From NCBI GenBank assembly GCA_947652605.1, contig OX393579.1, forward strand, positions 43,034,970-43,098,969: a DNA stretch of 64,000 nt. The letters run 5' to 3'. Source of the DNA: Elmis aenea (lineage: Eukaryota; Arthropoda; Insecta; Coleoptera; Elmidae). The position numbers were made by a program, and so were the translations under genes. Positions 20,616 to 32,619 of the stretch are shown here, one piece after another (position 1 is the stretch's first letter; each line of letters starts with the position of its first letter). Under the pieces are notes generated by a model. That model had not been told where the DNA came from. It saw nothing but the letters and a program-made list of their open reading frames with translations, and did not search any database.

Positions 20616-21532
20616 TATTTTGTGATTATAACAAAACAGTTTTGTCGAGTTCCAACGGTTTTATCAATCAAATTTGTAATACGAATTACTCATTACGTAT
20701 CTATTACATTGGACGTACGTCAACGGGCAGGCATCATTTGTGTACATGTGCATATCGCAACGTCTATTAATGATTTGGTTGGGTGTTCACCCGGAATATT
20801 TGCGAATTCTTAAAATACCAACAATAATTCACGCATGTGTGCGCATTAAGAATATCCGCGTGCGACACTAATTCTTATAAATTAAAAAGGCACGTTTGAA
20901 TTTTACAGCTTTGTCTATAAATCACTAAGGAACGTGTTTTATTAATATGCATCGGTGGGTGGGGTCATGCTAATGCAATTAAGAGCCGGGGCAGTGACCG
21001 ACACACATACAGCTCTCAAAACATTACAACTACTTAATACATTTAAACCGATACCACGAACGCAATACCGTACTGTCAAATTTATGTCGCATAGCTGATT
21101 GACACGAATCGTAAGTTACACCTTGAATTAATTACTTGGGTGTAACTTAATTTACAATTGTAGTAGATAAGACATTTTCTACTGCACAGTCATTTTCATA
21201 TCCTGTTCTGCGGTTCGTTTGCACAGAGTCGCACTCAGTTGCACACAAACTTTACTTAACCAAATGACTTAAAGTGATACCTTAATACACTTTAAATTAT
21301 TGTCTTAACCTTACAACAAGTATAAATATACTTTACAAATATAAAGTATTCCAAAAATAATATTATTGAAATGCTATAATAGTTAAAACTTTTTATGTTT
21401 ATACAGAGAAAGCCCTTTTGTCTTTCTGCAAATCAAAACAAAATTATCGTATTAAACGTATGCATTCATGTCTTTACTATATTTCTTGTAAGCTATACAA
21501 AGAAAGAATAAGAAATGCAACTTATTCTAATC
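20616..21532. other. Gene-free stretch with candidate regulatory DNA
   Basis: From about 20690 to 21050 the sequence is less AT-rich and free of recognisable repeats, with homeodomain/POU-like words such as ATGCTAATGCAATTAAG near 20967. It may be a conserved non-coding element. This is composition-based inference only. Confidence 0.25.
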
Positions 21533-21533
21533 T

Positions 21534-22312
21534 CTTAGGCTAGGCGCTAACATGCAATCATTAGTTTGCAACTAAACAGTTTGTGTTTTGACTTTGACCA
21601 GGGCATGAAACCGGTTTTTTAAACCGGTTTAAAAAACCGGTTAACCGTTATTTTTTGTCAGAAAAAGTGATTTTTAACCGAAACCGAAACCGTTATTTTT
21701 AAAGGCAAAAAAAACGGTAACCTTTAACCAAAATAATAAAAAACCGGTTTTTTTAACGTCTTTTTTTAAATAAAAATTACGATGAAAAATACAAAATCTG
21801 TAGTAAATGCGATTAGTTTACCAAAAGTCATTACTGAAGTCTTGATTGTACATTTATTATAAAATTATAAATAAATAATATCATTTCATACTTTGCATTC
21901 CTGATCTAAATAATTTTAAAAACCGGTTAATTTAACCCGTTTTTTCTAAACCGGTTTTTTACGAATAAAACCGGTTTTTCAACAAAAACCGTTATAATAA
22001 TAAAGTTCTCGATTTCGGTTAACCGTTAACCAAAAATTTTTTCGGTTTCGAGCCCTGGTTTTGACACAAACTGAACGATTGATACTACTGTTTTGTGTCG
22101 TATAAGTTTGAGTTTCGTCCTCCTTATTATCTCAAGAGCATACGCAGTAGCTAACTCGAAGAAACCCATGTTTAAACCAAAAAATGTAGTTGCTTGTGTG
22201 CTTGCATCCATGTGACTCCTGATTTAGTTTTGTGTATCTGAGCGCGGTTTAACCATTCGCGGATCAAACTGCTGCAAAACTGATTAATTGCATGTCAGCG
22301 TCTAGCCTTAGG
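21534..22312. mobile_element. MITE with CTTAGGCTAGGCGC termini, split by a hAT MITE
   Basis: The left end CTTAGGCTAGGCGCTAACAT and the right end (reverse complement CTAAGGCTAGACGCTGACAT) match over about 45 bp, including CATGCAAT and GTTTGCA-type blocks. The internal hAT MITE (21599-22057) interrupts it. No target duplication could be fixed. Confidence 0.6.
21599..22057. mobile_element. hAT-type MITE (CAGGGCATGAAACCGG)
   Basis: The left end CAGGGCATGAAACCGG and right end CGGTTTCGAGCCCTG are inverted relatives. Dense AACCGGTTT repeats lie inside both ends. The flanks ACTTTGAC and GTTTTGAC agree at 6 of 8 positions, compatible with an aged 8-bp duplication. Confidence 0.65.
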
Positions 22313-22583
22313 AGTGATAAACGGAAATACTGATAGACACTGCATATTGGTTTAATTTAAAAGTAATCCTATTCAATAATTTCAGCGTTTTTTAATCGTC
22401 TTACAAAAAGAAACATCTTTATTAAAATAATAGAATATACGCTTGCTCCGTAGGACATTATTTTATGAAATTTGCTGATGAAAATATCAGTAAAATATTG
22501 CACTGGTTGTCATTTGATTTTTTTAGGTGAATGGTAAATTTGTTTGTTTGTTTCGTCCATTTTACTTTCACAAACCCTACCGT
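22313..22583. other. AT-rich spacer
   Basis: Nothing recognised between the nested MITEs and the piggyBac derivative. Confidence 0.5.
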
Positions 22584-22587
22584 TTAA

Positions 22588-23156
22588 CCTTTAAGTAGTC
22601 GCACGGCGCCGCAGAGGCGCCAAGCGTTTTTTAAATCGTTGTTACATTTTTAATAATTTTTTTGTCACTAATATCTGTTTATGTATTCCTCAATTGTACT
22701 TTTAGGAATACGAATTATATAGTATTATTCATATTTCTCTATTTTACAGTCCGTAAAATGCAATTATGTGCTACTCGGCATGAACGCTATCATTTATGCC
22801 CTAGGGCTAAAAATCGACATTCGCAACAAATTTGTTCGCAATGCCATAAAAATATTTGTTCAGAGCATACAAAAAAATTGTGCAGTGAATGCTTTGCATC
22901 CAATGTTTGATTCGTATTTAAAAAAAAACAAACTGTTTTTACAGTTATGTTTTATATACAGATATATATTTTTTATATCTTATAATTTATTTAGTCATTG
23001 TTATTCTTTTTAAGATTTAGCTTATATTTCATGAATAAAGCAGTTTAACACATTTTTAAGATTTTAAGTCAAAAATATTGTTATAAAACCCCAATGGTGC
23101 CTCCGAGGCGCCATGCGAGTAGTTATGTATACACAGTACACGCGACTAGTTAAAGG
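22588..23156 (+). mobile_element. 569-bp piggyBac derivative retaining only the cysteine-rich domain
   Basis: The target duplication TTAA (22584-22587, 23157-23160) flanks the termini CCTTTAAGTAGTCGC and (right, reverse complement) CCTTTAACTAGTCGC, 14 of 15 identical. Subterminal palindromic pairs GGCGCC-N5-GGCGCC (22605-22621) and GGTGCC-N5-GGCGCC (about 23096-23112) mirror each other. The only coding content is the C-terminal cysteine-rich domain. Confidence 0.85.
22662..22910 (+). pseudogene. piggyBac transposase C-terminal cysteine-rich domain
   Basis: From about 22758 the frame reads MQLCATRHERYHLCPRAK, then NRHSQQICSQCHKNICSEH, then TKKLCSECF. The C-P-x-x-K-x-R ... C-x-x-C-x-x-x-x-C-x-x-H ... 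C-x-x-C order matches the zinc-binding tail of piggyBac transposases, which binds the transposon ends. All the expected Cys and His are present and no stop interrupts it. The DDD catalytic core is absent. The upstream 32 codons look like non-coding sequence read through. TTTCTCTATTTTACAG just before 22750 looks like a 3' splice site, so the domain may be the last exon of a once-spliced gene, or could be spliced into a host transcript. It lies in a 569-bp element with intact termini, so it could still be mobilised by a full-length relative. Confidence 0.8.
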
Positions 23157-23160
23157 TTAA

Positions 23161-25387
23161 GTATTTTACAACTTAATAGTCGTGTATGATTGGTGAATAA
23201 AACAGGTTATTGTACTATGGCACACCTTTATAATGAATTTTAATAAATTTTTTATACGTTTTCAAATAAACGTATTTGCTTATTCAAACATTTTTGCAAC
23301 GTATTTTTAAAATATCAATACGTACAGCAGCTAGTGGCGTATTAGCTTCAAGGGCGATCGCTCTATGTACCGATGCTTTAAGGTAAAGCATCAAAAAGGT
23401 CGGACAAGCGGATTTATTACAACTTAAATCACTTAAGAAGAAAAAAAACTGTTTTCCAAACTTTTTTTGCTTATAAATTCTTTTTAATCCTTCAACTACT
23501 TTTAATTCTTGCGAACGCGAGTATAGTAAAATATAGATTAAGAAGTAGGTTAAAAGAAGAAAATTTAGAATCCTTGAAAAGTCTTAGAATCGATATAAAT
23601 AAACTGTGTAGATCAACAAAAGATTATTAGTTTATTCAATGCAAGTACTATAGAATAATAAATTAGTAATTAATTTTACTGACATAACTATAAAAAAAAA
23701 TATTTGGGTAGTGATGTTCACTGGAACTTAACTACAAATGTCAACTATGCCAAAACGTGAGCTCATTGTCCTTTGGCATATTGCTCTTAAACAGGACTTT
23801 AAAAAAAGAGTTCATTATCACAACCTGTCAGAATTATCGAACTTATAATTTGAATTTAGTTTCTGGGTTATTTTAATTTTGTGACAGTTTTTTTTTTAAA
23901 TAAACTAACATCTCTACTTTTAAAACTTTTTTGGTCCATCTAATTAATAGTTCAAATTTTTTTATTAAGTACAAGGGTCGATGATAAAATATCCTTTCCA
24001 GCGATTTAGCATGGTCAGTCCGTTCCTGAGAGCAGCAAATGTTACAAGTATCTATCCTTTGCAAAGTTGATTATATTTTTTAGTACATTGTCATAACATA
24101 AAATAGTGCAAGCAAAATAAAATTTAACATAAATATTTGGCATTTACTACTAATAAGTAATTATACAAAAATGTTGTCATCAACTGTCAAAATATTCCAG
24201 GGAAAACATATGGCGTAACCATCGGCGGTGAAGCGGGTGTGGTGAACACGGATCCACGAGCCAGAGGTATGATACAAAAGTCAACTTGTTTTTTAATTAT
24301 TCGCATCTACCCCAAGACAAAAACGTTATCCGAAGGGTCCATTAACTCTGCTTGCACACTTCACTTCTTGCTACGTCACTGTCCAAAATAATTCTTATTT
24401 ACTAACACTTACTTTTATAGTCATTATTATTGGTGTTATACGAAAACTAAATAAAAAAGAGATAGCGAGAATTTCCAAGAATTTCCGAAATATACGATTT
24501 CTCGTTCCAGATTCCCAAAAATTTCAAAATGTTGGGACTTTTAAAACCCTACAAGACTTATCAAGTGTGTCGCTGTTTAACCCCTGGATAGAACTGCCCA
24601 TTTGTGAATGAGAATCGTAGTCAATTGTAACAAATTATAATTATACTAATTCTGTGTTGTGATCATATTTTTATTTACTTATATATCGAAGATATGCCTC
24701 TACTACATAATGTCCAATATCTGTTTACGACAGCAGAGTATTTTTTAAATGTTTGTTCGTCGCAGTTGGTGAGAAATGGCTACCTCATTTAGTGTTTAAT
24801 CTGTTTAAAAGTTATATACAAATTGCTTAAAAAAACATAATATTAAGAATAAAAGTACTATACTAGTTTTCTGTCACCTTTTGTTTATTATAAATCATAA
24901 TGCATTATTGTCTACACTGTAGTTAAACACAACACAATGCATTAACCAATTAGGTAAGTTCCGCGAGAGATTATTATCAAGTTTTCAAATAATAAGCGCG
25001 TGCATGGCTGCATTTGTTATGCAAGTAATTCATTTGTTTAATTCTAAAAATCTTAATTACATTAGCAATTTCAAGAAGAGCGTATTGGTTTCTATGAAAT
25101 GCATAATGCGAAATAAAACCTGTTGGTTATAATTTGTGAGAATATCAGACATGCATGTCGTATGTTAGCTTATCGCAAAGACGCGCATAAATGCAATGTT
25201 TGTACTGTGCAAATTTCCGGGTTACGGTTAATTTAAAAAGTAAGTAGCCAGTAATGGTATTACCATAAACGTTCGTTGAGCAGTAGCTGGACGGTACTTG
25301 TAATAAAATAAATTAACAACGCCCTTTTATAACCTGTTATTAGCTGATGATAAACTGCTTTTAACGAATTGACCACTAATTATTTAT
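23161..25387. other. AT-rich gene-free DNA
   Basis: No recognisable gene. A tract near 24480-24555 with GAATTTCC/TTCCCAAAAATT ending in AAAACCCTAC may be a badly decayed right end of a hAT element of the CCCGGG family. A less AT-rich tract at about 24960-25260 lacks repeats. Confidence 0.35.
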
Positions 25388-25500
25388 ACAGGGTGTATGA
25401 TTCATCATGAAGTACGTGGATATTTCCGAAATCGCTAGAGATAGAAGTTTGGTTAAATTGGCAAAGAAATGTCTTGTTACTATAGTCGTTTATATTTAAA
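25388..25500. repeat. Solo left end, TACAGGGTGTATGATTC
   Basis: A TA-CAGGGTG end followed by CCGAAATCGCTAGAGATAGA. It resembles the reverse complement of about 27280-27345 (TTTCCGAGATTTCTATC), so the two may be the arms of one disrupted element. Confidence 0.4.
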
Positions 25501-25607
25501 AACAAGAAAAAATCTACTGTTATACGGTTTTAATATACTGAGAAACAAATGATATACAAGAGCATGTTAAACATCAGCGTTTTATCTTCATATGCAGGTA
25601 CAAAACC

Positions 25608-25860
25608 GATACTCCTTCAACTGATGGTCCGGCACCTCCTTTAGTCCGGACAACATTTTAAAATTCCGCGGCCACCAGAGCAGTCTAGACGGTCACACAT
25701 AGCGTCGTGTGAAGGGCGCGGTTATTTACATTATTTACACTGCACTTATTGGCGATGATGCCACAATTTTGTAAGTTTTTTAACATATTTTGCTTCAGTT
25801 TAATTAACTCTATCTACGGCTTTACGGTTATCCGGCAAAACGGTTAATCCGTTAAGGATT
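25608..25860. repeat. Possible pogo/Tigger-type MITE
   Basis: GGTCCGGCACCTCC and AGTCCGGACAAC near the left, and GTTATCCGGCAAAACGG with GTTAATCCG near the right, resemble the TTATCCGG words at the ends of pogo/Tigger-type elements. Termini and TA duplication are not clear. Confidence 0.3.
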
Positions 25861-25999
25861 TGAAACCAAGTGTCGAAAAATCAGTGTTGTACCTGTATCT
25901 AAAAAACGGATTTCGATATTTAATTTACGTTTTCAATGTTAGATTTCTTTCTTTAATTTAAGTAAATAATGTTCTATTAATTTTCTTGTCTTTTTCTTA

Positions 26000-26465
26000 G
26001 GGTTGCCGTCTGTTTTGGACAAGTTTTTTGTTTTGTTTTCACACCATATTATTGGTGGACGTTCCATATTTCTTTGATCTGTAGATATGTGATATATTTT
26101 TTACTTATCTGTAATCACTCATTCTGGATATGTGTTCATCCCATTCTTGTCTCTTTATACGTTCGTTTCTTGGCGCTATTTTACAAATTTTTCTTATCTC
26201 CTAGTTTCTAATTCTTTCTCTTAGTGATGTATTAGTGATGTTTCCTAATATTTTCATTTCATTTATTTCCATAACTCTCTTTGTTCTTGTAATGTCTGGT
26301 CTTATCTTGCCTAATTATTTTTAAACGTGCGTTTCTTGGCGTTATTTTACAAATTTCTCTTATCTCCTCGTTTCTAATTCTTCCTCTTAGTGATGTTTCC
26401 TAATATTTTCATTTCATTTATGCCCATAACTCTTTTTGTTCTTGTACTGTCCGCTTATCTTACAT
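26000..26465 (-). pseudogene. Non-LTR retrotransposon 3' fragment with internal tandem duplication
   Basis: The minus strand reads MGINEMKILGNITK and, after a frameshift, RIRNEEIREICKITPRNAR, then RQEWDEHISRMSDYR. These are the R-I-R-N-E-x-I-R-E and W-x-x-H-I-x-R-M blocks downstream of many insect non-LTR reverse transcriptase domains. About 26155-26307 and 26322-26461 are direct copies of each other (both carry TTAGTGATGTTTCCTAATAT), so the block occurs twice. The first copy also has an extra GATGTATTAGT repeat. Stops and shifts show it is dead. Confidence 0.6.
26155..26461. repeat. Two-copy tandem duplication (~150 bp)
   Basis: Copy 1 is about 26155-26307 and copy 2 about 26322-26461. Both contain CGTTTCTTGGCG, TCTTATCTCCT and TCCTAATATTTTCATTTC. 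It duplicates part of the LINE fragment. Confidence 0.7.
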
Positions 26466-26906
26466 GTGTATATCTTGTATGTTCTTGTTTTTGTTTTTAT
26501 TTTTCCAGATGGAGTTATCAATGCATTCTAATTTTTGATTGGCTTTGGTAGTTTAATTTTCTATTTCTTATAAGCTGAGCCTAAGTTTAATTTCCAACTA
26601 ATCTATTGACATTGCCTATTCTATTACCTATAATGTTATCCACTAATTATTTACAAATAATCGGTTCTTTATAAACTACCATAACTTTTGATTTTTTCCT
26701 TATGATAACTTTATAACAAACTCATAGATCGCTTTGTTAAAATGGAAAATTTATATTTGGGTAGCTGGTTCAAAGTCCGTATTGAAAACTTAATTATGGG
26801 AATTTGAATTCGTATCAGTAGAATGCCTCGAACCGATATATTTTTTTGTAAATTCGCTAATAACCGCATTATTCTCCCCGATATTGCGATCTAATGGAAA
26901 CACACT

Positions 26907-27350
26907 GTACAGGGTGGACCAAATTCGAATATTTTACGGGGTATCTCGGTTACCGTAATAGTTAGCGAAAATCTGATAGCGGTCTCTTGGGCTATTTTTT
27001 AAGAAAAAAAAAACGTCTATATAATCAGATTTTGTATATCGCTTTCCATTTCGGCACTACTGACGAAAGATTAAATATCATCGCTTTTGAAAATTTACTA
27101 TAAGTTTTTTATTTATTAAAATAAATGTTAAAGGGGTTTTTTATACAGACTTTCGTAATTAATTGAAAAACAAAATTAACCGACTATTTCAAGTTGTAAT
27201 CATAAAAAATGTAAAACTGAAGTTTTTTCTGTATGTAGGTACGTTTCCAGTTTAGAGTTGTACTAAGCACGTAAAACACACTCCTTTGCAAATTTAACGG
27301 TCATTTTATTTCACACGGTTTCCGAGATTTCTATCTTCCTTATGATGGAG
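26907..27350. repeat. CAGGGTGGACC element remnant
   Basis: TACAGGGTGGACCAAATTCG at about 26907 is a left end very close to the element at 58669-59571 (GACCAAATTCGAATGTTTTACG). The tract at about 27280-27350 looks like the end region of a different CAGGGTG subfamily. Boundaries are unclear. Confidence 0.4.
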
Positions 27351-28527
27351 GACCGTTAAGACAAGAGGGAAAACGGGTTTTAACATTTTTATCGACGAAT
27401 GTCGTTTCATTACATTACTGTGTTAAAATAACAAAATAAAAACGAAACAAAATAATATTGGACAACAAGTAAGTCAGTAAGTGATAACTTATTGTTTTTA
27501 CAGCAGGTAAATGTCTTTAAAATAAACTTGTTTGGAAGTTACTTGAAGAAAATACCGAATTGCTGGTAAACACAATCAAATATTTTGGCGCCCCTAGTGG
27601 TGCAACGGTATTCAATCTACTATTTACCCAACGTAGCATGTTGCGAAAAATCAAGCGTAGATGTAAGAAATGTGTTATAGGGAGGCTTTTCGATGTTGCA
27701 TAGCAGGTCATTCAGCATGTTAGGGGTTGTCTGAATTGATCGTTCCCTTTAAATGAAACTATAGAAAAATTCGTTAAGGGGACAAAGCCGGGTAATGGAT
27801 GTATGGGAGACCAAGAAAAATAATACGAGACTTGGGTAAATGGTTTGTCAAATAAATTGAAAGAATCGTTAATAAAATATATTTTAGGATACTGAATCAA
27901 GTTTCGTCAATTTAGAATTTTTGTGTATGAACTGTAATTTTAATTAGCGAAATTTGCTTTTTGGCTTGTTATAACAAGCAAAACGGTTCTAAGCGAACCT
28001 GTTGAAGTTATTTACGTGGAAGTCCATAGCGGATGTGCTAGAAAAATGTTAATATTTTTGAAGTGAAAATATTTAGTGTAATTTTTTATAGTTAAAAACC
28101 TAAAAAATTATTTCACTAATCGGTATTTTTCTCTCTTTTTTGAGATTTTTCCATTACAGGACGGTGGTTTTCACACCCCATAGCTTTGTTTTCCAGTTGC
28201 AGTATCAATCCTTTTTAACATTAAGACTTCTTAAGTAGTTTTTCATTAAATGTTTGTTCTTGCTGTTTCTTTTGGGTGAACTGTTTTGTATTTTTATTTT
28301 CCACCTTTTATACCTTAAACATTCGACAATCGACATGTCCATTCGACATGTCCATCATAATTGATGTTATGTTGTCTCGCAACTGATGTTATTTCTAGTT
28401 TTTATATTCTTAATAAAATACTAACAGCTATATTGCTGATACTTGCAATTTTGTGTATCATACATTGCGGTACAAATATATATCCTATATCTTCTAAGCG
28501 CCGATTGTTCCATAGACAAATAATATA
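27351..28527. other. Gene-free stretch
   Basis: No recognised gene. The short minus-strand ORFs around 27517-27900 show no family motif and the region has no splice or promoter context that I can support. Confidence 0.4.
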
Positions 28528-29077
28528 CAGGGGGTTTCTGAAGTATTTCAAAAAAAATCGGGAGGTGATTCGTTATCGAAAATTAATGGAGCTCTTTCAT
28601 ATAAAATTTTTTCCTTAGACGTCTCCTTTCGGAGTTACACCCCCCTAAAGGGGAGCGGTAAAATTGGGTTTTATCTTGCAATATTTGATGGTTCATGTTT
28701 CCTTTTTTATTTTTTACTCAAAAACGGTAGGTTTTACGAGAAAAACTAATGAATAAAAGAAATTTTTTAAATAAATCAAGCTGTTAGAAAAATATATTTT
28801 AATTGTCCCCAAATAACCCAGCAAAATGTTCTGATAAAAAACAACAATGTTCGCATATTTCAGCCCCCTGTGAAGGTGGGAGATGATTTAAAAAATTACT
28901 ATGGGAAACCTTTAAATAAGTATAAAACATCTACCAAATATCATTCTCCTACAATTTATTCAAATTTGAGAAATAAAATAAAAACCTAATTTTACCGCTC
29001 CCCTTTAGGAGATGTCTAAGGAAAAAATTTTATATGAAATAATCCCTCAATTTTCGATAAGGAATCACCTCCCGAAT
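28528..29077. mobile_element. Palindromic element, CAGGGGG left end
   Basis: The arms about 28559-28690 and 28985-29077 are inverted copies sharing GGGAGGTGATTC, TATCGAAAATT and AAAATTTTTTCCTTAGAC, plus CCCCTAAAGGGGAGCGGTAA. The left end is TA-CAGGGGG; the matching right terminus is lost. No coding sequence. Confidence 0.65.
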
Positions 29078-29504
29078 GTAACATATAATATTGGATTAAA
29101 AAACATAAAAGGCGCGCAAAAGTCACGTTATTTTTTCCGCCTAAAAAAATTATGATGTGATAATGATGATTTACGGTTTGTACAGTTACAATGTTACAAA
29201 AAGTATATGAAATTCAGTTTTAAGGTTTGTAGTAATTCGTTTTGGGTTATTAAATGTTGATATTTGCAAACATAATTTGACAAAAAAATACGTTTTGTAA
29301 TCATAACCTTAAAAATTGTCAAGGGTTTTTTTTGCTAACCACCTGAGTTTAATATGATTTTCTATAAATTCTGCCAACTGTCCTGAATAAAGAGAGAGAA
29401 ATATATGTTTATCTAGCTTTATTGGCTTCAGTCACCGCTCATTGTGTATCTGTATTATTATGTTACCGTTAACGTCCGAAATTAAGTTAATGAAAACATT
29501 ACCT
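29078..29504. other. AT-rich spacer
   Basis: No gene recognised. It may include the degraded 5' part of the following LINE fragment. Confidence 0.4.
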
Positions 29505-30057
29505 AGTTGCTCTCAGCGAGACACCTTTCTTCGGACCAGAATCCGCAGTTGGTACATCCTATGGAACAGCCAAGCGGTGTCTTAATGACATACTAACACA
29601 AGAGCATAATGCTCATTGGAAAAAAGTTGCAGGACAAGCCCATTTCAAAGCTAATCTGTCAATGGTCTCAAAAGAAAAGATAGAAGATATGCTCAGGATG
29701 AGCAGAGCAGACATCAGAGCAGCCACAGGGCTTGTCACAGGGCACTGTGGGTTGAACAAACACTTCTACATAATAGGGCTCTCTGAGACCGATATAATGT
29801 AGAGGATGTGGTGAAGAAGAAGAAACTCCTCTGCACGTAATATGCCAGTGTGAAGGCTTCACACCCTATCGGCGCAGACTTCTAGGGATGGAAAAAGCCA
29901 ACCAAGATGAGCTAAGAAAAACACCCTTAAAGAAAATCCTGGAGTTTTTCAAAAACAAGACTTCTTTAAGGGGCTATCACCAGAGGGTACAATAGACCAA
30001 TAGGTCGCAGTACAGGAACCCGAAAGGGAACCACCTCCGCGGAAATAATAATAATAA
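29505..30057 (+). pseudogene. 3' end of a non-LTR retrotransposon (RNase H region and zinc knuckle)
   Basis: The frame reads ETPFFGPESAVG, then TAKRCLNDILTQEHNAHW, MSRADIRAATGLVTGHCGL, and after a frameshift RGCGEEEETPLHVICQCEGF, ending GYHQRVQ and a stop. The first part fits the RNase H-type domain found after the reverse transcriptase in I/Loa/R1-like LINEs. The C-x-x-C ... E-T-x-x-H-x-x-x-x-C zinc knuckle is the usual end of such ORFs. An AATAATAATAATAATGC tail closes the copy, like the short 3' repeats of these elements. One frameshift near 29800 and the missing 5' part make it a dead, truncated insertion. Confidence 0.75.
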
Positions 30058-31788
30058 TGCTCTTAACATCACCTAAGCCTTTTAGTCAAAGTTGAAACAT
30101 TTTTATTATTTATTTGAAGACAAAAGCTTTAACTAATCGTTAACCTGACCTTCGTTCATTTGGTCAGAAATATAAGGACAGATTAAAGGTTGAATAAAGT
30201 TTTCTTTTAAATAATAAAAATGCATTTTTCATTTTCAACTAACTGAAACCCTTAGGTTATGTAACCATTAACATAATTCGAACTCTAGCGGTAACATATA
30301 CATCTAGGGAACGCGCAATATAGGAGATGATACAGGTATGGCTGTATGCATCTTCTCATGTAGTCTAGAGTTCGAATGTTTTTATTTTATCTTCTATTTT
30401 GTTTATTATGGGCTATACTCCTTCATACATACTCTGCTAATATTTAACGTTCCTCTTCGTTAACTTTAGTTACATAATTATATCTTGATAACAATTTTCA
30501 CATATTAAATTTTAAACCAACTCAAATTTTTAGGTACCTTCTGAAGCATCGTATTTCAAACCGAATCAAATAATTCTCACGCAATATCTGTGAGTCAGCA
30601 GAACTACTATATCAATGAGTCACATTACACCTACTGCTGATCAGGTACACAAACTTTGTTGCTATTGTAAAGCAACAATTTTATTATGTCTCAAGACATA
30701 TGTTTAAGTTCTCAATTGAAAAAAAAAACTAAGGATCTAAATATAAATTTAATTATAATCCACCCGCATTGCTTTAGCATAAAATGAAAATAATAAGTTA
30801 AAATTGAATGCTGTGTTCAAGTTAGTACATACTTTAAACAAACCACAACTTTCGATGTAATAACCAAAAAAACACAAAATGTTAATGACTGTTATTTTAA
30901 AATAGACAATTCAAATTTATGTACTTAGCAACAAAGTTTGCAGGAAATTTCGTCAATAAGTTGGTGTTTCATAAGCAGGTGTTTAATTTCTTACACATTG
31001 GGAGAAAGAGGATTTAATTTTCACCCTCACTTTTGGTTCTATTTAAATTACGAACCCTAATAGATAAAGAAACAGTTTAAATGTTTGGGGAGGGATTGCA
31101 ATTCCTTAGTTACACAGTTGGTCTCGATTTATAACTCTGAATGAATAGTTAACATATTTACCGATTATGTACTAATCACTCTAGAAACCTAAAATTTGAT
31201 ATGTTGTTTCATCATCACCCTAGGACCTAGAGCCTAGGTCGAAGACGAATTACCGTTACCGTAAACCATGACTCTAACAAAGTAAACTATATAAAAGTAA
31301 ATACATATCAACAAAAAACGAATTAAAATAGTAAAATGGCAAACCGATAAATATGACACTACTTAGAAATATTAGGTTATTTAAGCAATTAAAGTGGAAT
31401 TTTCGTTATGAATTTTAATACTAAATTTGCTGGTATCACTGACGTAAATTGTTGCCTACGCAAATACGATTTACATACGATTTAATCAGCCACATATAAA
31501 TCAACTTAATTTTATTTGATATACTTGGTACTTTGCTTTTTATTAAAAAATATTGTTTGAACCTTCACAAAACAATTAAAACTGGACTTATATACAAACA
31601 TACAAATTGCTTCAAAATGAAAAGAAATAGGTAATATTACTGTACTTTATCATGAAGATTTTGCTTGTCAGTTCTAGCAACCATCGAATAACAATTTTTT
31701 ATATTATCAGTTGGCTGTATCATCATACCTTTTGCTTGCAAACACTGTATGTCAAAAATAATAAAGATAGTTTTTTGATCTTCGCAAC
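30058..31788. other. 1.7 kb AT-rich gene-free DNA
   Basis: No recognisable gene or repeat apart from simple AT-rich sequence. Confidence 0.5.
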
Positions 31789-32602
31789 TAGGGATTGTAA
31801 ATTTACCGACTTTTTGAATTACCGGTAATTCGGTAAAACTGTCAATCAAAACCGGTTTACCGGTAATTTACCGGTAAACCATATTATTATATATATTTAT
31901 ATTATATTGTTTCTTTTTAGATTTTTGCGGTTACTAACATTTTTAATATAGTTTTCAAAGTTTATCCGCGTCTCCCCTATAGTGAGAACTTGCCGAAACG
32001 TCGAGCCAATTTAAATATTACCCGGATAAACTCCGAAAACCATATTAAAAATAAATATATTTATATACATTTATTTATTATGGAACTGATTGAGATAATT
32101 GAAGCCTAAACTATCCCAATCAGTTTCATACAATATATTAGTTAACACCCATCAACGTAATATTTTTTTATGTAATATTTATATAATACAATATAAAATA
32201 ACAATATATAGATAATATATAAAATAAAAATATTAAAAAAAATATAATCCAGCATTACAAAAAAATTATTTTTATCGTTTCCTAATTGCGACCTAATTTT
32301 TGTACAAAATAATCCAGCCGCGGAAAAGCTCTTTCGGGTTCTACTACATTTGTTGGTCGAATAGTGAGTAAACAATCATATGCCATTTGTATGTTTTCCC
32401 CTTATGTTTTCTCTTTGAAAATACGTCATTTTTTTTTCGAATTTTTGATTTAGATTTTTATCACGATTAGAAAGACATTGTAAAATTACCGGAATTACCG
32501 GTAAAAAACTGTCAAATTACCGGAATTACCGGTAAAAAACTGTCAAATTACCGGTAAAATTTGAAGAGCATTTTTTGCGATTTACCGGTATTACAATCCC
32601 TA
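31789..32602 (-). mobile_element. hAT element 1 family, second copy (inverted)
   Basis: TAGGGATTGTAAATTTACC at the left and GGTATTACAATCCCTA at the right match the termini of the element at 8066-12142, reversed, with the same ACCGGTAA subterminal repeats. It lacks the two large insertions of that copy, so it shows the pre-insertion state (814 bp). The flanks TTCGCAAC and TTCTTGAT do not form a duplication. Confidence 0.8.
32262..32375 (-). pseudogene. Truncated hAT dimerisation-domain remnant
   Basis: The minus strand reads RTRKSFSAAGLFCTKIRSQ, then LGND, matching the remnant at 8302-8448, after which the sequence diverges and the final LHKLYFLR block is lost. A frameshift near the start removes the PTSVVE part. 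It is a dead remnant of a hAT transposase with no catalytic core. Confidence 0.7.
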
Positions 32603-32619
32603 TTCTTGATAAACCGTCA

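Noticed and set aside
22026..22211. 61-codon minus-strand ORF as an exon
   Set aside because: It overlaps the end of the hAT MITE and lies inside an older MITE; no family resemblance.
31789..32602. 8-bp target duplication for the second hAT 1 copy
   Set aside because: The flanks TTCGCAAC and TTCTTGAT do not match beyond chance; the duplication is lost or the borders were altered.
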